Assembly (NCBI RefSeq): GCF_002938435.1
Contig: NZ_POQT01000022.1
Location: forward strand, 1 to 64,000
Direction of reading: 5' to 3'
Length of the DNA: 64,000 nucleotides
Origin: Blastococcus saxobsidens
GTDB taxonomy: Bacteria; Actinomycetota; Actinomycetes; Mycobacteriales; Geodermatophilaceae
Shown: positions 9,157 to 20,412 of the stretch, one piece after another
Position numbering within the stretch: position 1 is the stretch's first letter
Layout of the letters: the number at the start of each line of letters is the position of its first letter
Program-made: the position numbers and the translations under genes
Notes under the pieces: model-generated
Databases searched by the model: none
Told to the model about the DNA's origin: nothing
The model's input: the letters and a program-made list of their open reading frames with translations, nothing else

Positions 9157-10230
9157 TCAGGCGTCGGGGCGCCGTCCGGTGATCTCTGGCGCCATGACGC
9201 CGATGATCCGCTGGAGGTCGTCGACCGAGCCGAACTCGACGACGATCTTCCCCTTGGACCGGCCGATCTGGATCTTCACCTTCGTCTCGAACATGTCCGA
9301 CAGCCGGGAGCCGAGCTCCTCCACGCCCGGCGCCGAGATACGCCGGGTGCGGCGCTTGGCCGTCGGCTCCTCGGCGGCCGCCATGGCGACGGCCTCTTCC
9401 GTGGCGCGGACCGACAGCCCCTCCGCGACGATGCGCGTCGCGAGCGCGTCCTGCGCAGCGGCGTCGGAGAGCCCGAGGAGCGCGCGGGCGTGCCCGGCGG
9501 AGATGACGCCCGCCGCCACCCGCGTCTGGACCTTCACCGGGAGCTTCATCAGCCGGATGGTGTTGGTGACCTGCGAGCGGCTGCGGCCGATCCGGCTCGC
9601 CAGCTCCTCGTGGGTGGCGCCGAACTCCTCGAGCAGCTGCTGGTAGGCCGCGGCCTCCTCCAGCGGGTTCAGCTGTACCCGGTGGATGTTCTCCAGCAGC
9701 GCGTCGCGGAGCATCGCGTCGTCGGTGGTGTCCCGGACGATGGCGGGGACGGTCTCCAGTCCGGCGGCCCGGGACGCCCGGAGCCGGCGTTCGCCCATGA
9801 TGAGCTCGTAGCGCCCGTCCCCGGCCTCCCGGACGACGATCGGCTGCAACAGACCGAACTCGCGCACGCTGTGCGTCAGCTCCTCCAGCGCCTCGTCGTC
9901 GAAGACCTGACGCGGCTGCTTCGGGTTCGGGACGATGTCGTCGACGCCGACCTCGCGGAGCTGCGCGCCGGGTACACCCACAGCCGACTCGGGGGCAGCG
10001 GCCGGCGGCGGGACGAGGCTGACCGGCGAGGGGGCCGCGGGCGAGGGTGACGATCCGGCGGGCGACGACGGCACCGCGGCCGCGGTCCCCGACGACTCCT
10101 CGTCCCCGTGCGTCTCGGGGGCCGGCTCCGCCACGGGGGCCGGTGCCGGGGCGGGGGTCGCCGGTGCCGGCGGGGGACCGGTCGGGATGAGCGCCGCCAG
10201 CCCGCGCCCCAGGCCGCCTCGCTTGGTCAT
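9157..10230 (-). CDS. parB: Chromosome-partitioning protein ParB
   Basis: DNA-binding CTPase that loads on parS sites, spreads, and with ParA segregates the origin. 357 residues. A short basic N-terminus ([14 protein letters not shown]) that normally contacts ParA is followed by a long Pro/Ala linker (about 16-90). The ParB/Srx domain comes next, with the CTP-binding motif GERRLRA, then the HTH ([19 protein letters not shown]) and the C-terminal dimerisation domain ([18 protein letters not shown]). It follows parA by 25 bp in the same operon. Likely binding sites in this window are at 11340, 11372, 25178 and 56747. Confidence 0.97.
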   Translation of the reverse strand: MTKRGGLGRGLAALIPTGPPPAPATPAPAPAPVAEPAPETHGDEESSGTAAAVPSSPAGSSPSPAAPSPVSLVPPPAAAPESAVGVPGAQLREVGVDDIVPNPKQPRQVFDDEALEELTHSVREFGLLQPIVVREAGDGRYELIMGERRLRASRAAGLETVPAIVRDTTDDAMLRDALLENIHRVQLNPLEEAAAYQQLLEEFGATHEELASRIGRSRSQVTNTIRLMKLPVKVQTRVAAGVISAGHARALLGLSDAAAQDALATRIVAEGLSVRATEEAVAMAAAEEPTAKRRTRRISAPGVEELGSRLSDMFETKVKIQIGRSKGKIVVEFGSVDDLQRIIGVMAPEITGRRPDA

Positions 10231-10255
10231 GACTGCTCCTCGTCGGGAGTGGTGC

Positions 10256-11314
10256 TCACTGGGATTCCTGGGTGCGGAACGGCTCCGCCGTGTCGCCGAA
10301 GGCGAGCGCGCCGACCGGGGTCGCGCCGGCGCCGCCGGTCGTCGCGTCGAGCGGCGGGAGGTCGACCCCGCGCCGGGCCAGCTCGCGCGCCGCCTCGACG
10401 TAGCTGGTGGACCCCCGGGAGCCCGGGTCGTAGGTCAGCACCGACTGCCCGTAGCCGGGCGCCTCGGAGACCCGGACGTTGCGGGGGATGACCGCGCCGA
10501 GCACCAGGTCGCCGAAGTGGTTGCGGACCTCGTCGGCCACCTGGTCGGCCAGCTTGGTGCGGCCGTCGTACATGGTCAGCAGGATCGTCCGCACCGCGAT
10601 CCCCGGGTTGAGGTGCTGGCGGACGAGGTCGATGTTGTTGAGCAGCTGCCCGAGACCCTCCAGTGCGTAGTACTCGCACTGGATGGGGATGAGCACCTCG
10701 TCGCCGGCGACGAGCGCGTTCAGCGTGAGCAGGCCCAGCGACGGCGGGCAGTCGATGAGGACGTAGTGCGGGCGACGCTCACGGGGGAGGGCCGCCACGT
10801 AGGCCTCGATGGCACGGCGGAGGCGGTGCTCGCGCGCGACGACGGAGACCAGCTCGATCTCCGCGCCGGCCAGGTCGATGGTGGCCGGCACGCAGAGCAG
10901 GTTGGGGCTGGCCGTGGTCGGGTGGACCACCTCCGACAGCGTGCTGTCGCCGACCAGGGCGTCGTAGATCGATGGCGTCCCCACGGTGTGCTCCACACCG
11001 AGGGCGGTACTCGCGTTGCCCTGCGGATCGAGATCGATCACCAGCGTGCGCAGGCCGTAGAGGGCCAGGGCCACACCCAGGTTCACCGTGGACGTGGTCT
11101 TGCCGACCCCGCCCTTCTGGTTGGCGATGGTGATGACCCGGATCCGCCCCGGAGCCGGGAAGGGCTCCTGGTCCGCGGCGTGCAGCACGCGGGTCGCGCG
11201 CAAGGCCTCCATCGCGATGGGGCTGTCGAAGTCGGCCAGCCCGCCGGCGGGGGAGGCGGCCGACGACTGGTCAGCGGCGAGGCTGCTGCGCAGCCGCTCG
11301 CCCGGGTCGGTCAT
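10256..11314 (-). CDS. parA: Chromosome-partitioning ATPase ParA
   Basis: Deviant Walker-type ATPase of 352 residues that pulls ParB-bound origins apart. After about 75 linker residues, the core shows [20 protein letters not shown] (deviant Walker A with the signature lysine), [10 protein letters not shown], and [18 protein letters not shown] (Walker B). I chose the ATG at 11314 because AGGAAGGA precedes it. The open frame continues to 11428, but that stretch covers the parS sites and would overlap rsmG. parB follows directly. Confidence 0.96.
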   Translation of the reverse strand: MTDPGERLRSSLAADQSSAASPAGGLADFDSPIAMEALRATRVLHAADQEPFPAPGRIRVITIANQKGGVGKTTSTVNLGVALALYGLRTLVIDLDPQGNASTALGVEHTVGTPSIYDALVGDSTLSEVVHPTTASPNLLCVPATIDLAGAEIELVSVVAREHRLRRAIEAYVAALPRERRPHYVLIDCPPSLGLLTLNALVAGDEVLIPIQCEYYALEGLGQLLNNIDLVRQHLNPGIAVRTILLTMYDGRTKLADQVADEVRNHFGDLVLGAVIPRNVRVSEAPGYGQSVLTYDPGSRGSTSYVEAARELARRGVDLPPLDATTGGAGATPVGALAFGDTAEPFRTQESQ

Positions 11315-11339
11315 CGCGGGTCCTTCCTGTGCCGCCGGC

Positions 11340-11353
11340 GTTTCACGTGGAAC
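11340..11353. promoter_or_regulatory. parS site 1
   Basis: GTTTCACGTGGAAC matches the conserved bacterial parS core with one break in dyad symmetry. It lies 26 bp before the parA start. Confidence 0.85.
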
Positions 11354-11371
11354 GGGGTGGGAATGTCGTCC

Positions 11372-11387
11372 TGTTCCACGTGGAACA
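11372..11387. promoter_or_regulatory. parS site 2 (perfect 16-bp palindrome)
   Basis: TGTTCCACGTGGAACA is a perfect palindromic parS. Its centre lies 33 bp from that of site 1, in the rsmG-parA gap, the classic location beside the partition genes. Confidence 0.92.
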
Positions 11388-11414
11388 GGCTCGGCGCGCT
11401 CGCCTGGAGCGTCG

Positions 11415-12089
11415 TCACCGTTCTCCACGCGTCATGACCACCACGGTAGTGGCAGCGTCCCCCAGGGATGCACCGACTGCCCGCGGTTCGATGTCCCGCA
11501 TACCGGCGGCCCGGAGCTCCGGGACCAGAGAGGGCAGTTCCTCGAGAGCTCGCGCCCCGACGAGGGCCACCAGCTGAGTACCCGGCCGCAGGAGACCACG
11601 GCACCAGCCCACGAGGCGGGGGAGCGGCGCAACCGCCCGCGCGGTCACGACGTCCACCGGTCCGACGGCCGAGACGACACCCCGGTCCTCCGCCCGGCCG
11701 CGGACGACGCGCCACGCCGCGGAGGACCCGCCGGCCAGGTCTGCCACCGCCTCCTCCAGGAACTCGACCCGCCGCGCCATCGGCTCGACGAGCGTCAACG
11801 CGACGTCCGGGCGGGCGAGCCCCAGCGGGATGCCGGGGAGACCGGCCCCGCTGCCCACGTCCACGACGCGGGCACCCGGCGGGACCGCCTCGGCGACGGC
11901 CGCGCTGTTGAGGACGTGCCGCTCCCACAGCCGGGACACCTCGCGGGGTCCGATCAGCCCACGGGTCACCCCGTCGGTGGCCAGACGGGCGACGTACCGC
12001 TGCGCGGCGGGGAGCGCGTCCCCGAAGACGCCCGCGGCCGTGGCGGGCGGCTCCGGGGGAGCCGTCCGCTCCGGGGATCCCTGGGTCAC
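11415..12089 (-). CDS. rsmG: 16S rRNA (guanine527-N7)-methyltransferase RsmG
   Basis: S-adenosylmethionine-dependent enzyme that methylates G527 of 16S rRNA; its loss gives low-level streptomycin resistance in several bacteria. 224 residues. The family signature RLWERHVLNSAAVAE (53-67) precedes the SAM-binding loop VVDVGSGAGLPGIPLG (75-90), and TARAVAPLPRLV is the conserved later motif. Its start overlaps the end of jag (ATGA), within the rpmH-rnpA-yidD-yidC-jag-rsmG run typical of origin regions. Confidence 0.96.
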   Translation of the reverse strand: MTQGSPERTAPPEPPATAAGVFGDALPAAQRYVARLATDGVTRGLIGPREVSRLWERHVLNSAAVAEAVPPGARVVDVGSGAGLPGIPLGLARPDVALTLVEPMARRVEFLEEAVADLAGGSSAAWRVVRGRAEDRGVVSAVGPVDVVTARAVAPLPRLVGWCRGLLRPGTQLVALVGARALEELPSLVPELRAAGMRDIEPRAVGASLGDAATTVVVMTRGER

Positions 12090-12688
12090 CTGTCGGGCAG
12101 GACCACGACGCGACGGTTGGGCTCCTCGCCCTCCGACTCGCTGTGCACCCCGGCGACCGGGGCGATGACGTCGTGGACGACCTTGCGCTCGAACGGGTTC
12201 ATCGGGCTCAGCCGCTCCGGCTGGCCGCTCGAGGCGACCCGGCGGGCCGCCTCCCCGGCCAGGGCGGTCAGGTCGGCCCGGCGCTTGGCCCGGTACCCGC
12301 CGACGTCGAGCATCAACCGGCTCCGGACACCGGTCGACTGGGCCACCGCGAGCCGGGTCAGCTCCTGCAGGGCCTCCAGGGTGGCACCGTCGGGGCCGAT
12401 GAGGTCGTTGAGGCGGCCACCGACGATGGCCACCGAGGCGCGGTCGCCCTCGACGTCGAGGTCGATGTCCCCGTCGACGTCCAGGATGTCCAGCAGGCGC
12501 TCGAGGTAGTCCCCGGCGACGTCGCCCTCGCGGACCAGGTGGTCGTCGCCGGTCCCTCGCGCCTCGTCCGTCCCGCCGGCCCCGTCCGTCTCGACGTCGA
12601 CGGCCTCGACGAGGGCGTCGTCGCTGCCGGCGTCGGCATCGGGCAGGGCAGGCTGGCTGTCGGTTGCGGACTGCTGCGGAGCACTCAC
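12086..12688 (-). CDS. khpB: KH/R3H RNA-binding protein Jag (KhpB)
   Basis: 200 residues: an acidic N-terminus of about 55, then the KH-like domain with ALQELTRLAVAQ, and a C-terminal R3H domain with the conserved LSPMNPFERKVVHDVI. Members bind RNA and help control cell elongation in Gram-positive bacteria. I chose the GTG at 12688 because GGGAGGA stands 7-8 nt before it; the same frame stays open much further, overlapping yidC, which is not credible. It lies 79 bp after yidC and is coupled to rsmG. Confidence 0.93.
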   Translation of the reverse strand: MSAPQQSATDSQPALPDADAGSDDALVEAVDVETDGAGGTDEARGTGDDHLVREGDVAGDYLERLLDILDVDGDIDLDVEGDRASVAIVGGRLNDLIGPDGATLEALQELTRLAVAQSTGVRSRLMLDVGGYRAKRRADLTALAGEAARRVASSGQPERLSPMNPFERKVVHDVIAPVAGVHSESEGEEPNRRVVVLPDR

Positions 12689-12767
12689 GGGTGTTCCTCC
12701 CAGGGATGTGCGGCGGCCGGGCGTACCCGGTGGTCTGTGTGCCGGACGAGCCGGCGGGGCGGAGCAG

Positions 12768-13841
12768 TCAGCGACGCTTGCGCTTGCCGCGGTTCGCCGG
12801 GCCCTGGCCGGATCCCGGGCGGGAACCGCTCCCGGAGCCGTTGCGCGACGCGGTCGCACCGGTCGAGGGCGCTGCGGGGTCCGGTGCCGACCCGTCCGGA
12901 ACGCCGTCGACGGTGCTGTCCGGGGCCACGGTGGGAGAGGCGGCGGTGCGACCCGGCTTGTTCCGCACCGGCTTGGCGCCGGGCTTCGGGGCCAGCGTGC
13001 GCGGGTCGATCGCGGGCTTGTCGGCGCCGGCCTTCGCCTTGGCGGCATCCGATCCGGGCGGTGGCATCTTGCGCAGGATGAAGAACTGCTGCCCCAGCGT
13101 CCAGAGGTTGTTGACCATCCAGTAGATGAGGACACCGATCGGGAAGATGAAGCCCGACACGAAGAGGCTGATCGGCACGCCGTAGAGCATCAGCTTCTGG
13201 ACCATCGCGGCCTGACCCTCGACCGGGCCGGAGCGCGCCATGATCTGCTTCTGCGTGAAGTAGGTCGTCGCGCACATGACCACGATCAGCACGAACGCGA
13301 CCGTGCGGATCGTCGTGTAGCTGGCGATCTCGAGGATCGCCTGCTCCTTGGCGCCGCTCATGTTGAACGACGCGGAGATCGGCGCACCGAACAGCTTCGC
13401 CCGCGCGGCCTGGTCGGTCAGCTCGTCGGTCCAGGAGTACAGCCCCTGCTTCTCCGGGGCCAGCCGCCGCAGGACGTGGAAGAGCGACAGGAAGATCGGG
13501 ATCTGCGGGAGGATCGGCAGGCAGCCGGCCAGCGGGTTGACCCCGCGCTCCTTCTGCAGCTGCTGCATCGCCACGGCCAGGCCCTGGCGGTCGCTGCCGT
13601 ACTGCTTGCGCAGCTTCTGCAGCTCCGGCTGGAGCTCCTGCATCGCCCGCTGGGACTTGACCTGCTTGACGAACAGCGGGAAGAGGATCAGTCGGATGGT
13701 GACGACCAGGAAGACGATCGCCAGCACCCACGCCAGCCCCGACAGCCCGGACTCGGCGGGCGGATAACCGAACGCCCAGTTCCACAGCGAGTGCCACCGG
13801 GCCATCACCCAGGAGATGGCGGTGTACAGCCAGTCAAGCAA
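12768..13841 (-). CDS. yidC: Membrane protein insertase YidC
   Basis: Inserts proteins into the cytoplasmic membrane alone or with Sec. 357 residues from the proposed start, with five likely membrane helices, the conserved [20 protein letters not shown] cytoplasmic region, and [20 protein letters not shown]. The C-terminal tail (about 280-357) is Pro/Ser/Gly-rich and ends in a basic KRKRR, which may touch the ribosome. I propose a TTG start at 13841, preceded by GAGGAG at 7 nt, overlapping the end of yidD by 8 bp. The frame is open further upstream, but that overlaps yidD and lacks family sequence. Confidence 0.93.
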   Translation of the reverse strand: MLDWLYTAISWVMARWHSLWNWAFGYPPAESGLSGLAWVLAIVFLVVTIRLILFPLFVKQVKSQRAMQELQPELQKLRKQYGSDRQGLAVAMQQLQKERGVNPLAGCLPILPQIPIFLSLFHVLRRLAPEKQGLYSWTDELTDQAARAKLFGAPISASFNMSGAKEQAILEIASYTTIRTVAFVLIVVMCATTYFTQKQIMARSGPVEGQAAMVQKLMLYGVPISLFVSGFIFPIGVLIYWMVNNLWTLGQQFFILRKMPPPGSDAAKAKAGADKPAIDPRTLAPKPGAKPVRNKPGRTAASPTVAPDSTVDGVPDGSAPDPAAPSTGATASRNGSGSGSRPGSGQGPANRGKRKRR

Positions 13842-14226
13842 CGAAGGTCTCCTCGTTCGCCCGGCCGGGAGCCGGTGGGGTGGCCGGGACGGGACCCGGG
13901 CCATCGGTCGGCGTTCCGGAACGGGACACCGCAGTTCTGGACGAGTGGGCGGCGGGCGCAGTTCCGCCGGGACGCCGGGCGGCCGGCACGAGGTCGACGC
14001 CACCGGGGTGCCAGGGGGCGCACTTCGCCAGCCGGACCAGCGTCAGCCACGACCCGCGGCCGGCACCGTGCACCGCCACCGCCTCCGCGGCGTAGGCGCT
14101 GCACGTCGGGTGGAACCGGCAGCGCGGCGGGAGCGCAGGGCTGATCGCCCGGGAGTAGAAACCCACCGCACGCACCAGTCCACGGGCGACGGGGGACCGG
14201 CGCGGCTCGGCCCGGCCGGCCCTCAT
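13834..14226 (-). CDS. yidD: Membrane protein insertion efficiency factor YidD
   Basis: 130 residues, longer than the usual 70-90 because of a Pro/Ser/Gly C-terminal tail. The conserved core is [19 protein letters not shown] (29-47), with [16 protein letters not shown] near the end of the domain. It sits between rnpA and yidC as in most bacteria. Its ATG overlaps the end of rnpA, and its last codons hold the ribosome-binding site and start of yidC. Confidence 0.95.
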   Translation of the reverse strand: MRAGRAEPRRSPVARGLVRAVGFYSRAISPALPPRCRFHPTCSAYAAEAVAVHGAGRGSWLTLVRLAKCAPWHPGGVDLVPAARRPGGTAPAAHSSRTAVSRSGTPTDGPGPVPATPPAPGRANEETFVA

Positions 14227-14603
14227 CGGGCGCGCGTCCGCTCGCCCAGGAGCCGGTCCAGCCCCGAGGCCAGGTCGCGGCGCAGCACGGCGGAGTCGGC
14301 CCCGGCGGCCTCGGGCCTGGCTCGCACCACGAGGTCCGCGCCGGCGGGCAGCCGCCCGAGCTCGGCGCGCACCACGGCGCGCAGGCGACGGGTCACCCGG
14401 TGCCGCACGACGGAGTTCCCCACGTTCTTGCCCACCACGAAACCGGCCCGTGCAGCCGCCGGGGACGCGAGGTCGCCGGCCGGCTGCGCGGGCCGTTCGG
14501 AGAGGTAGTGCAGCACCATGGTCGGTCGCCCGGCACGCCGGCCGGATCGGACGACGGCACTGAACTCCGGGCGCCGGCGCAGGCGTGCCTGCGCTGGCAG
14601 CAC
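14223..14603 (-). CDS. rnpA: Ribonuclease P protein component
   Basis: Protein subunit of RNase P, which matures the 5' ends of tRNAs together with the catalytic RNA. 126 residues, GTG start one base after the rpmH stop. Conserved features are the N-terminal [17 protein letters not shown] and the RNA-binding RNR-like helix [19 protein letters not shown]. It overlaps yidD by 4 bp. Confidence 0.95.
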   Translation of the reverse strand: MLPAQARLRRRPEFSAVVRSGRRAGRPTMVLHYLSERPAQPAGDLASPAAARAGFVVGKNVGNSVVRHRVTRRLRAVVRAELGRLPAGADLVVRARPEAAGADSAVLRRDLASGLDRLLGERTRAR

Positions 14604-14604
14604 G

Positions 14605-14742
14605 TCAGGCGGAGAGCTTCTCGCGGCCCTTGCGCCGACGGCCGGCCAGGATGGCCCGGCCCGCGCGGGTACGCATCCGCAGCCGGAAGCCGTGGGTCTT
14701 GGACCGGCGGCGGTTGTTCGGCTGGAACGTGCGCTTGCTCAC
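14605..14742 (-). CDS. rpmH: 50S ribosomal protein L34
   Basis: 45-residue basic ribosomal protein. It begins [20 protein letters not shown] and ends GRREKLSA-like ([11 protein letters not shown]), the standard L34 sequence. GTG start at 14742 with a GGGAG ribosome-binding site. First gene of the minus-strand rpmH-rnpA-yidD-yidC-jag-rsmG run. Confidence 0.97.
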   Translation of the reverse strand: MSKRTFQPNNRRRSKTHGFRLRMRTRAGRAILAGRRRKGREKLSA

Positions 14743-15427
14743 GAGGTACTCCCACTACACGACATCGGCGGTGCGCTCCCGTCGGTGGACGGGGGCGCGC
14801 AGGGCCCCGGACCGGCACGACGGCCACTCCTGGAACCCCGGAAGCTGACACTGCGGACGGTCGACCGGCTCCCGGCACCGCAGGCACGCTGCAGCGGCCG
14901 GGGTCGGGCAGACCCGTCCACAGACTCCGGCAAGCATAACCGAGACCCGGCGGGTGCCGGTGACCGGTCGCGGCCGACCGCCCATGGTCACCCCGGACGG
15001 CGCACCACCGGCGGACGACGCGCCGAGGGCCATCTCGCCCGGCACGGCGTCCCGGGTGCGCCGGAGGCGCCGGCGTCGTTGCCGGGCTGTGGACGGAGCT
15101 GTTAGCGTCGCCGTCGCTCCGCGTCGGGCGTCAGGGTCACGGCGCGCGGGCCGACCCCGTCGGTCGACCGACCGCCGAGCCGCTCCTCCACCCGCCCAAC
15201 CAGGTGGCTGACCAGCGGAAACGCTGGTCCGGCCGCCGTCCCCCTACGAGGCCGGCGCATTCCACCGCCGACCGTGCACAGCCTGTGGACACCGATGTGG
15301 AACACGTGCGTGCGCGTGTCCACAACGGGCATCCAGGGGTGGACGCGCAACTCGCGGCGGGGACGGTGCGGAGGTGCCGGAGCGCCGGGAGCGGCCGCGG
15401 GTCGACTGCATGGGAGGACGAGACGGC
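14743..15427. other. rpmH-dnaA intergenic region
   Basis: 685 bp without a gene, holding the divergent control regions of rpmH and dnaA. On the minus strand, TATGCT (complement of 14933-14938) is a candidate rpmH -10. DnaA-box-like 9-mers sit at 15087-15095, 15283-15291 (CTGTGGACA) and 15317-15325 (TTGTGGACA on the minus strand). The rest shows no coding signal. Confidence 0.7.
15079..15108 (+). promoter_or_regulatory. Candidate dnaA promoter with a DnaA-box-like 9-mer in its spacer
   Basis: TTGCCG (15079-15084), an 18-bp spacer, then TAGCGT (15103-15108). The spacer contains CTGTGGACG, close to an inverted DnaA box, so DnaA could repress its own gene here. The leader to dnaA would be about 310 nt. 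Confidence 0.4.
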
Positions 15428-17164
15428 ATGGCCGATGCCACGCTGGACCTGGCGACGGTCTGGGACCAGATCCGGGAGCGGCTGGCCACCAGCCTCTCCC
15501 CTCAGCAGAACGCCATGCTGAACCTGACCCGCCCCCTGGGGCTGGTCGAGGACACCGCGGTGCTCGCTGCACCGAACGAGTTCACCCAGACGGTGCTCGA
15601 ATCGCGCATGCGCCGGGTGCTGGCCGAGGCGCTGTCCGAGCAGTTCGGCCGGGACATCCGCGTGGCCGTGCAGCTGGAGGACGCCCCGCCGCAGGCCGAC
15701 GAGCCCCGCGACGAGGAGCCGGTCCGCCGGCCCTGGTCGGCGGCCGAGGCGCAGCGCGCCGAGGAGGACCGTGCCACCCGCGACCGCGCCGACGACGGGC
15801 GCAGCGCCTTCGGCGTCCGGACCGACGTCGTGGGCAAGGCCCCCTGGGACCGGGACGCCGCGGCCGAGCGTCCCGCGGACACCCAGTTCCCACAGGTCCG
15901 CGAGCTGCACCCGGCCGACGGGCCGCAGCGCCCGCCGGTCGACCGAGGAGCCCCGGAGGACTGGAGCACCACGCCGTGGGGGCCGGCCCCGGGTGAGCCG
16001 GCCGACGGCGATCGCAGCGCCGACGTCCTGCCCTTCGACGTCGACCCGGGCTCCGGTGACCAGCGTCGCGGCGGGCCGGCGGCCGGCGGTCGCGGCCGCC
16101 GGCCCGAGGGCGGCCGCCCGGCGGGCCTGGACCCGGGCCTCAACCCCAAGTACGTCTTCGACAGTTTCGTCATCGGCAACAGCAACCGCTTCGCCCACGC
16201 CGCGGCCGTCGCGGTGGCCGAGGCGCCGGCCCGGGCGTACAACCCGCTGTTCATCTACGGCGAGTCCGGCCTGGGCAAGACCCACCTGCTGCACGCGATC
16301 GGGCACTACGCCGCCCGCATGTTCCCGAACGTGAAGGTGCGCTACGTCAGCACCGAGGAGTTCACCAACGAGTTCATCAACCTGGTGCACTCCGGTCGGG
16401 CCGAGGACTTCCGCCGCCGCTACCGGGACATCGACTTCCTGCTGATCGACGACATCCAGTTCCTCGAGCGGGCCGAGCGCACGCAGGAGGAGTTCTTCCA
16501 CACCTTCAACACGCTGCACAACGCCAGCAAGCAGATCGTGATCACCTCCGACCGCCCGCCGAAGAAGCTGACGACGCTGGAGGACCGGCTGCGCACCCGC
16601 TTCGAGTGGGGCCTGATCACCGACGTCCAGGCGCCCGACCTCGAGACCCGCATCGCCATCCTGCGCAAGAAGGCCTGGGGCGAGCGGCTGCAGGTGCCCG
16701 ACGCGGTGCTGGAGTTCATCGCCAGCAAGGTGCAGACCAACATCCGCGAGCTGGAGGGCGCCCTCATCCGCGTCACCGCGTTCGCCTCGCTCAACAAGCA
16801 GCAGGTGGACCTGCCGCTGGCCGAGCTCGTGCTCAAGGACCTGATCAGCGACGAACAGGGCCCGCAGATCACCGCGGCGATCATCATGGCCGCGACCGCG
16901 GAGTACTTCTCCGTGACGATGGAGGAGCTGCAGGGCACCAACCGCAGCCGCACGCTGGTGAACGCCCGGCAGATCGCCATGTACCTGTGCCGCGAGCTGA
17001 CCGAGCTGTCGTTGCCGCGGATCGGGGCCTCCTTCGGCGGCAAGGACCACACCACGGTCATGCACGCCGTCAAGAAGATCACCAACCTGATGAGCGAGCG
17101 GCGGGCCACGTACACGCAGGTCACCGAGCTGACCGCGCGGATCAAGAGCCGCGCCCGGCAGTGA
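15428..17164 (+). CDS. dnaA: Chromosomal replication initiator protein DnaA
   Basis: AAA+ ATPase that binds DnaA boxes and melts oriC. 578 residues. Domain I (about 1-95) precedes a long acidic, Pro/Gly-rich domain II (about 95-230), typical of actinobacteria. The ATPase core has Walker [10 protein letters not shown] (from about 278) and Walker B LLIDDIQF (about 338). Domain IV carries the DNA-binding signature [16 protein letters not shown] (about 535-550). The ATG at 15428 is preceded by GGGAGG; an in-frame ATG at 15410 is less likely. Confidence 0.98.
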   Translation: MADATLDLATVWDQIRERLATSLSPQQNAMLNLTRPLGLVEDTAVLAAPNEFTQTVLESRMRRVLAEALSEQFGRDIRVAVQLEDAPPQADEPRDEEPVRRPWSAAEAQRAEEDRATRDRADDGRSAFGVRTDVVGKAPWDRDAAAERPADTQFPQVRELHPADGPQRPPVDRGAPEDWSTTPWGPAPGEPADGDRSADVLPFDVDPGSGDQRRGGPAAGGRGRRPEGGRPAGLDPGLNPKYVFDSFVIGNSNRFAHAAAVAVAEAPARAYNPLFIYGESGLGKTHLLHAIGHYAARMFPNVKVRYVSTEEFTNEFINLVHSGRAEDFRRRYRDIDFLLIDDIQFLERAERTQEEFFHTFNTLHNASKQIVITSDRPPKKLTTLEDRLRTRFEWGLITDVQAPDLETRIAILRKKAWGERLQVPDAVLEFIASKVQTNIRELEGALIRVTAFASLNKQQVDLPLAELVLKDLISDEQGPQITAAIIMAATAEYFSVTMEELQGTNRSRTLVNARQIAMYLCRELTELSLPRIGASFGGKDHTTVMHAVKKITNLMSERRATYTQVTELTARIKSRARQ

Positions 17165-18141
17165 CACCGCGGCCCTCCGGACCCCACCCGGCGTGATCCT
17201 GCAGGGCCCGTCACCGAAAGTTCCTGCCCTGACGACCTCTGCGACGGTCGACGCCGTCCCGCAGTGCCCGGCGTCTCGTCCCCGGCGGTCCGTGCACCTT
17301 CCGCCGGAAGCGTCGAGGGCGGCCGCACGGGCGGCCCCGGGCCTCGCCGCGCGCGGGGGCCGGTCACCGTCCCGGCAGCTGCCGGCCACCTGCCCGACGT
17401 GGTCGACAAGTGGTTGTCCACACCTGTGCGGAAGCCTGGGGAGGACGGAAGCCCAGGATTCCGGGCCGATGACGGCGGGACGGCGATCGGTCGTGGTCGA
17501 CAGATCGAGAAGTTGTCCCCAGGAATGTGCACAGGTTGGGGAGATCTTCCCTTCCGGCCTCGTCCGGGGTAACGGGCCGCCGGGGCCGGCTCGACGACAC
17601 CATCCCCGAACGACCCGCTGACCTGCGGTTACGCCGTCCGGCCCGGCCGCCTGCGCCGAGCCGCGTCGAACCGGCCGGAGGGGCTGGGCACGGCCTGGGG
17701 ACGAGCCGGGGGTGGACAGGGGACAGCGGGTGGAGGACGGACGGCGACGGTGCACAGCCGTCGATCTGTCCACCTGTCGACAACAGGGGGACGCTGACCC
17801 TGCACAAGCGGTCAACACCCCCGGACGCCCGCTGACCTGCGGAAAGGGGCCCGATCCCCAGCTTCCACACGTGTGATGACGAGGATGAAGGAGTTATCCC
17901 GGAGAATTCTCGAACCACACTCTGGGTGGGGACGCTGCGCTGGGAGGCCTTCCAGGCGCTCCGCGCAGGCCGCAGGAGCCCATCGAGGGGCGGGGTTTCC
18001 CCACGGGGCACCGCACCAGGCACGATGAGCACCGCAGCGGAGCCCTCGAGGCCCCGTTGCCGGGAAACGACGAGCTCCTCCCCGTACCGGCTGCCGGAAT
18101 CCGGTGGCCGGTGGGCGGACCGAACATGGGTGGGTCGAGAG
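17165..18141. other. oriC: Replication origin region oriC (dnaA-dnaN gap)
   Basis: 977 bp without a gene, the normal place of oriC in actinobacteria. DnaA boxes or close variants: + TTGTCCACA 17414-17422, + TTGTCCCCA 17513-17521, - CTGTGCACA 17526-17534, - CTGTCCACC 17711-17719, + CTGTCCACC 17766-17774, - TTGTCGACA 17775-17783, - TTGTGCAGG 17799-17807. The relatively AT-richer stretch about 17865-17925 is the best candidate for the unwinding element. Box assignments are by eye against TTGTCCACA. Confidence 0.85.
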
Positions 18142-19299
18142 ATGAAGTTCCGGGTGGCACGTGAGGTGCTCGCCGACGCCGTCGCCTGGACGGCGCGCAG
18201 CCTGCCGCCGCGGCCGTCGGTGCCGGTCCTGGCGGGCATCCTGCTCGAGGTCGACGGGAGCCAGTTGTCGGTCTCGGGCTTCGACTACGAGGTATCGGCC
18301 CGCGCGGAGATCGACGTCCAGACCAGTGAGAGCGGGCGTGCGCTCGTCCCGGGCCGGCTCCTCGCCGAGATCACCCGGGCCCTGCCCCCGCACCCGGTCG
18401 ACATCACCGCCGAGGGCCCGCGGCTGGCCATCACCTGCGGCAACGCCCGGTTCAGCCTCCCGACCCTGCCGGTCGAGGACTACCCCTCGCTGCCGTCGAT
18501 GCCCTCGGCCGCCGGCATCGTGGACAGCGACGTCTTCGCCGAGGCCGTGGGCCAGGTGGCCATCGCCGCCGGACGCGACGACACCCTCCCGATGCTCACC
18601 GGTGTCCGGCTGGAGATCGAGGACGACCTCATCACCCTGGCCGCCACCGACCGCTACCGGCTGGCCGTGCGCGAGTTCGCCTGGCGCCCGGAGACCTCGG
18701 GCATCTCGGCCGCCGTCCTGGTCCCGGCCCGCACCCTCGCCGACGCGGCCAAGACGCTGACCAGCGGACCGGAGATCACCCTGTCGCTGTCCTCGGGCAG
18801 CTCCGGCGAGGGCATCCTGGGCCTGTCGGGCAAGGACCGGCAGACCACCACCCGGCTGCTGGACGCCGAGTTCGTGAAGTACCGCGCGATCATGCCGAAC
18901 GAGTCCCTGTCCAACGCCACGCTGCCGGTCAGCCTCTTCACCGACGCCGCCAAGCGCGTCGCCCTGGTCGCCGAGCGCGGCACGCCGCTGCGCTGCGAGT
19001 TCACCCCGGGCCAGGTCACGCTCCGGGCCGGCGGTACCGACGACGAGGGCCAGGCCGAGGAGCGCTGCGACGTCGACTTCGACGGCGACCCGCTGACGAT
19101 CGGCTTCAACCCGACGTTCCTGCTCGACGGCCTGGCCGCGGTGCACACCCCCCAGGCCCGGCTGGACTTCACCAGCCCGCTCAAGCCCGCGGTGCTCTCC
19201 GGGGTCGAGGAGGAGCCGTCGGACGACGCACCGGCCGCCCCGGCGGAACGGCCGGGCAGCTACCGGTACCTGATCATGCCGGTGCGGCTGCCGGGCTGA
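18142..19299 (+). CDS. dnaN: DNA polymerase III sliding clamp (beta subunit)
   Basis: 385 residues from the ATG at 18142, forming the ring that holds the polymerase on DNA. The N-terminus MKFRVAREVLADAVAWTARSL is the family start. Three clamp domains follow, with VPVLAGILLEV, MLTGVRLEIEDD..LAATDRYRLAVRE in the middle, and YLIMPVRLPG at the C-terminus, the conserved end of the clamp. The open frame extends 216 bp upstream into oriC, but without clamp sequence. Confidence 0.98.
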   Translation: MKFRVAREVLADAVAWTARSLPPRPSVPVLAGILLEVDGSQLSVSGFDYEVSARAEIDVQTSESGRALVPGRLLAEITRALPPHPVDITAEGPRLAITCGNARFSLPTLPVEDYPSLPSMPSAAGIVDSDVFAEAVGQVAIAAGRDDTLPMLTGVRLEIEDDLITLAATDRYRLAVREFAWRPETSGISAAVLVPARTLADAAKTLTSGPEITLSLSSGSSGEGILGLSGKDRQTTTRLLDAEFVKYRAIMPNESLSNATLPVSLFTDAAKRVALVAERGTPLRCEFTPGQVTLRAGGTDDEGQAEERCDVDFDGDPLTIGFNPTFLLDGLAAVHTPQARLDFTSPLKPAVLSGVEEEPSDDAPAAPAERPGSYRYLIMPVRLPG

Positions 19300-19392
19300 G
19301 CCCGCCGCGGGGGAGCCGGTGTCGCACGATCCGGCCCTGGCCAGCACGATGGAGCACGGACGCAGACGAAAACGCTGAGAGGGGACGCCGTC

Positions 19393-20325
<933 letters not shown>

Positions 20326-20383
20326 AGGACCGCCCTTCCCCCCACGCCTCGCTGTGCTCGGCGCGGGCCCCTGAAGAGCGGCC
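20326..20383 (+). repeat. Dispersed two-tier hairpin element, copy B
   Basis: It begins directly after the gnd stop. The outer stem pairs CCGCCCTTC (20330-20338) with GAAGAGCGG (20373-20381) with one mismatch, flanked by GG, an unpaired A and closing CC as in copies A and C. The 34-nt loop has an inner CGCC/GGCG stem where A and C have CCGC/GCGG. A downstream GTTCCAGCAC is shared with copy C. Confidence 0.65.
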
Positions 20384-20412
20384 GTTCCAGCACCTCACCA
20401 CGGAGGGCCTCG

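Noticed and set aside
15137-17818. 893-codon minus-strand frame across dnaA and oriC
   Set aside because: Shadow of dnaA; no recognisable motif, and it would cross the origin.
17894-18160. Genes inside oriC
   Set aside because: Several short frames exist, but none has a ribosome-binding site or homology, and the stretch carries DnaA boxes.
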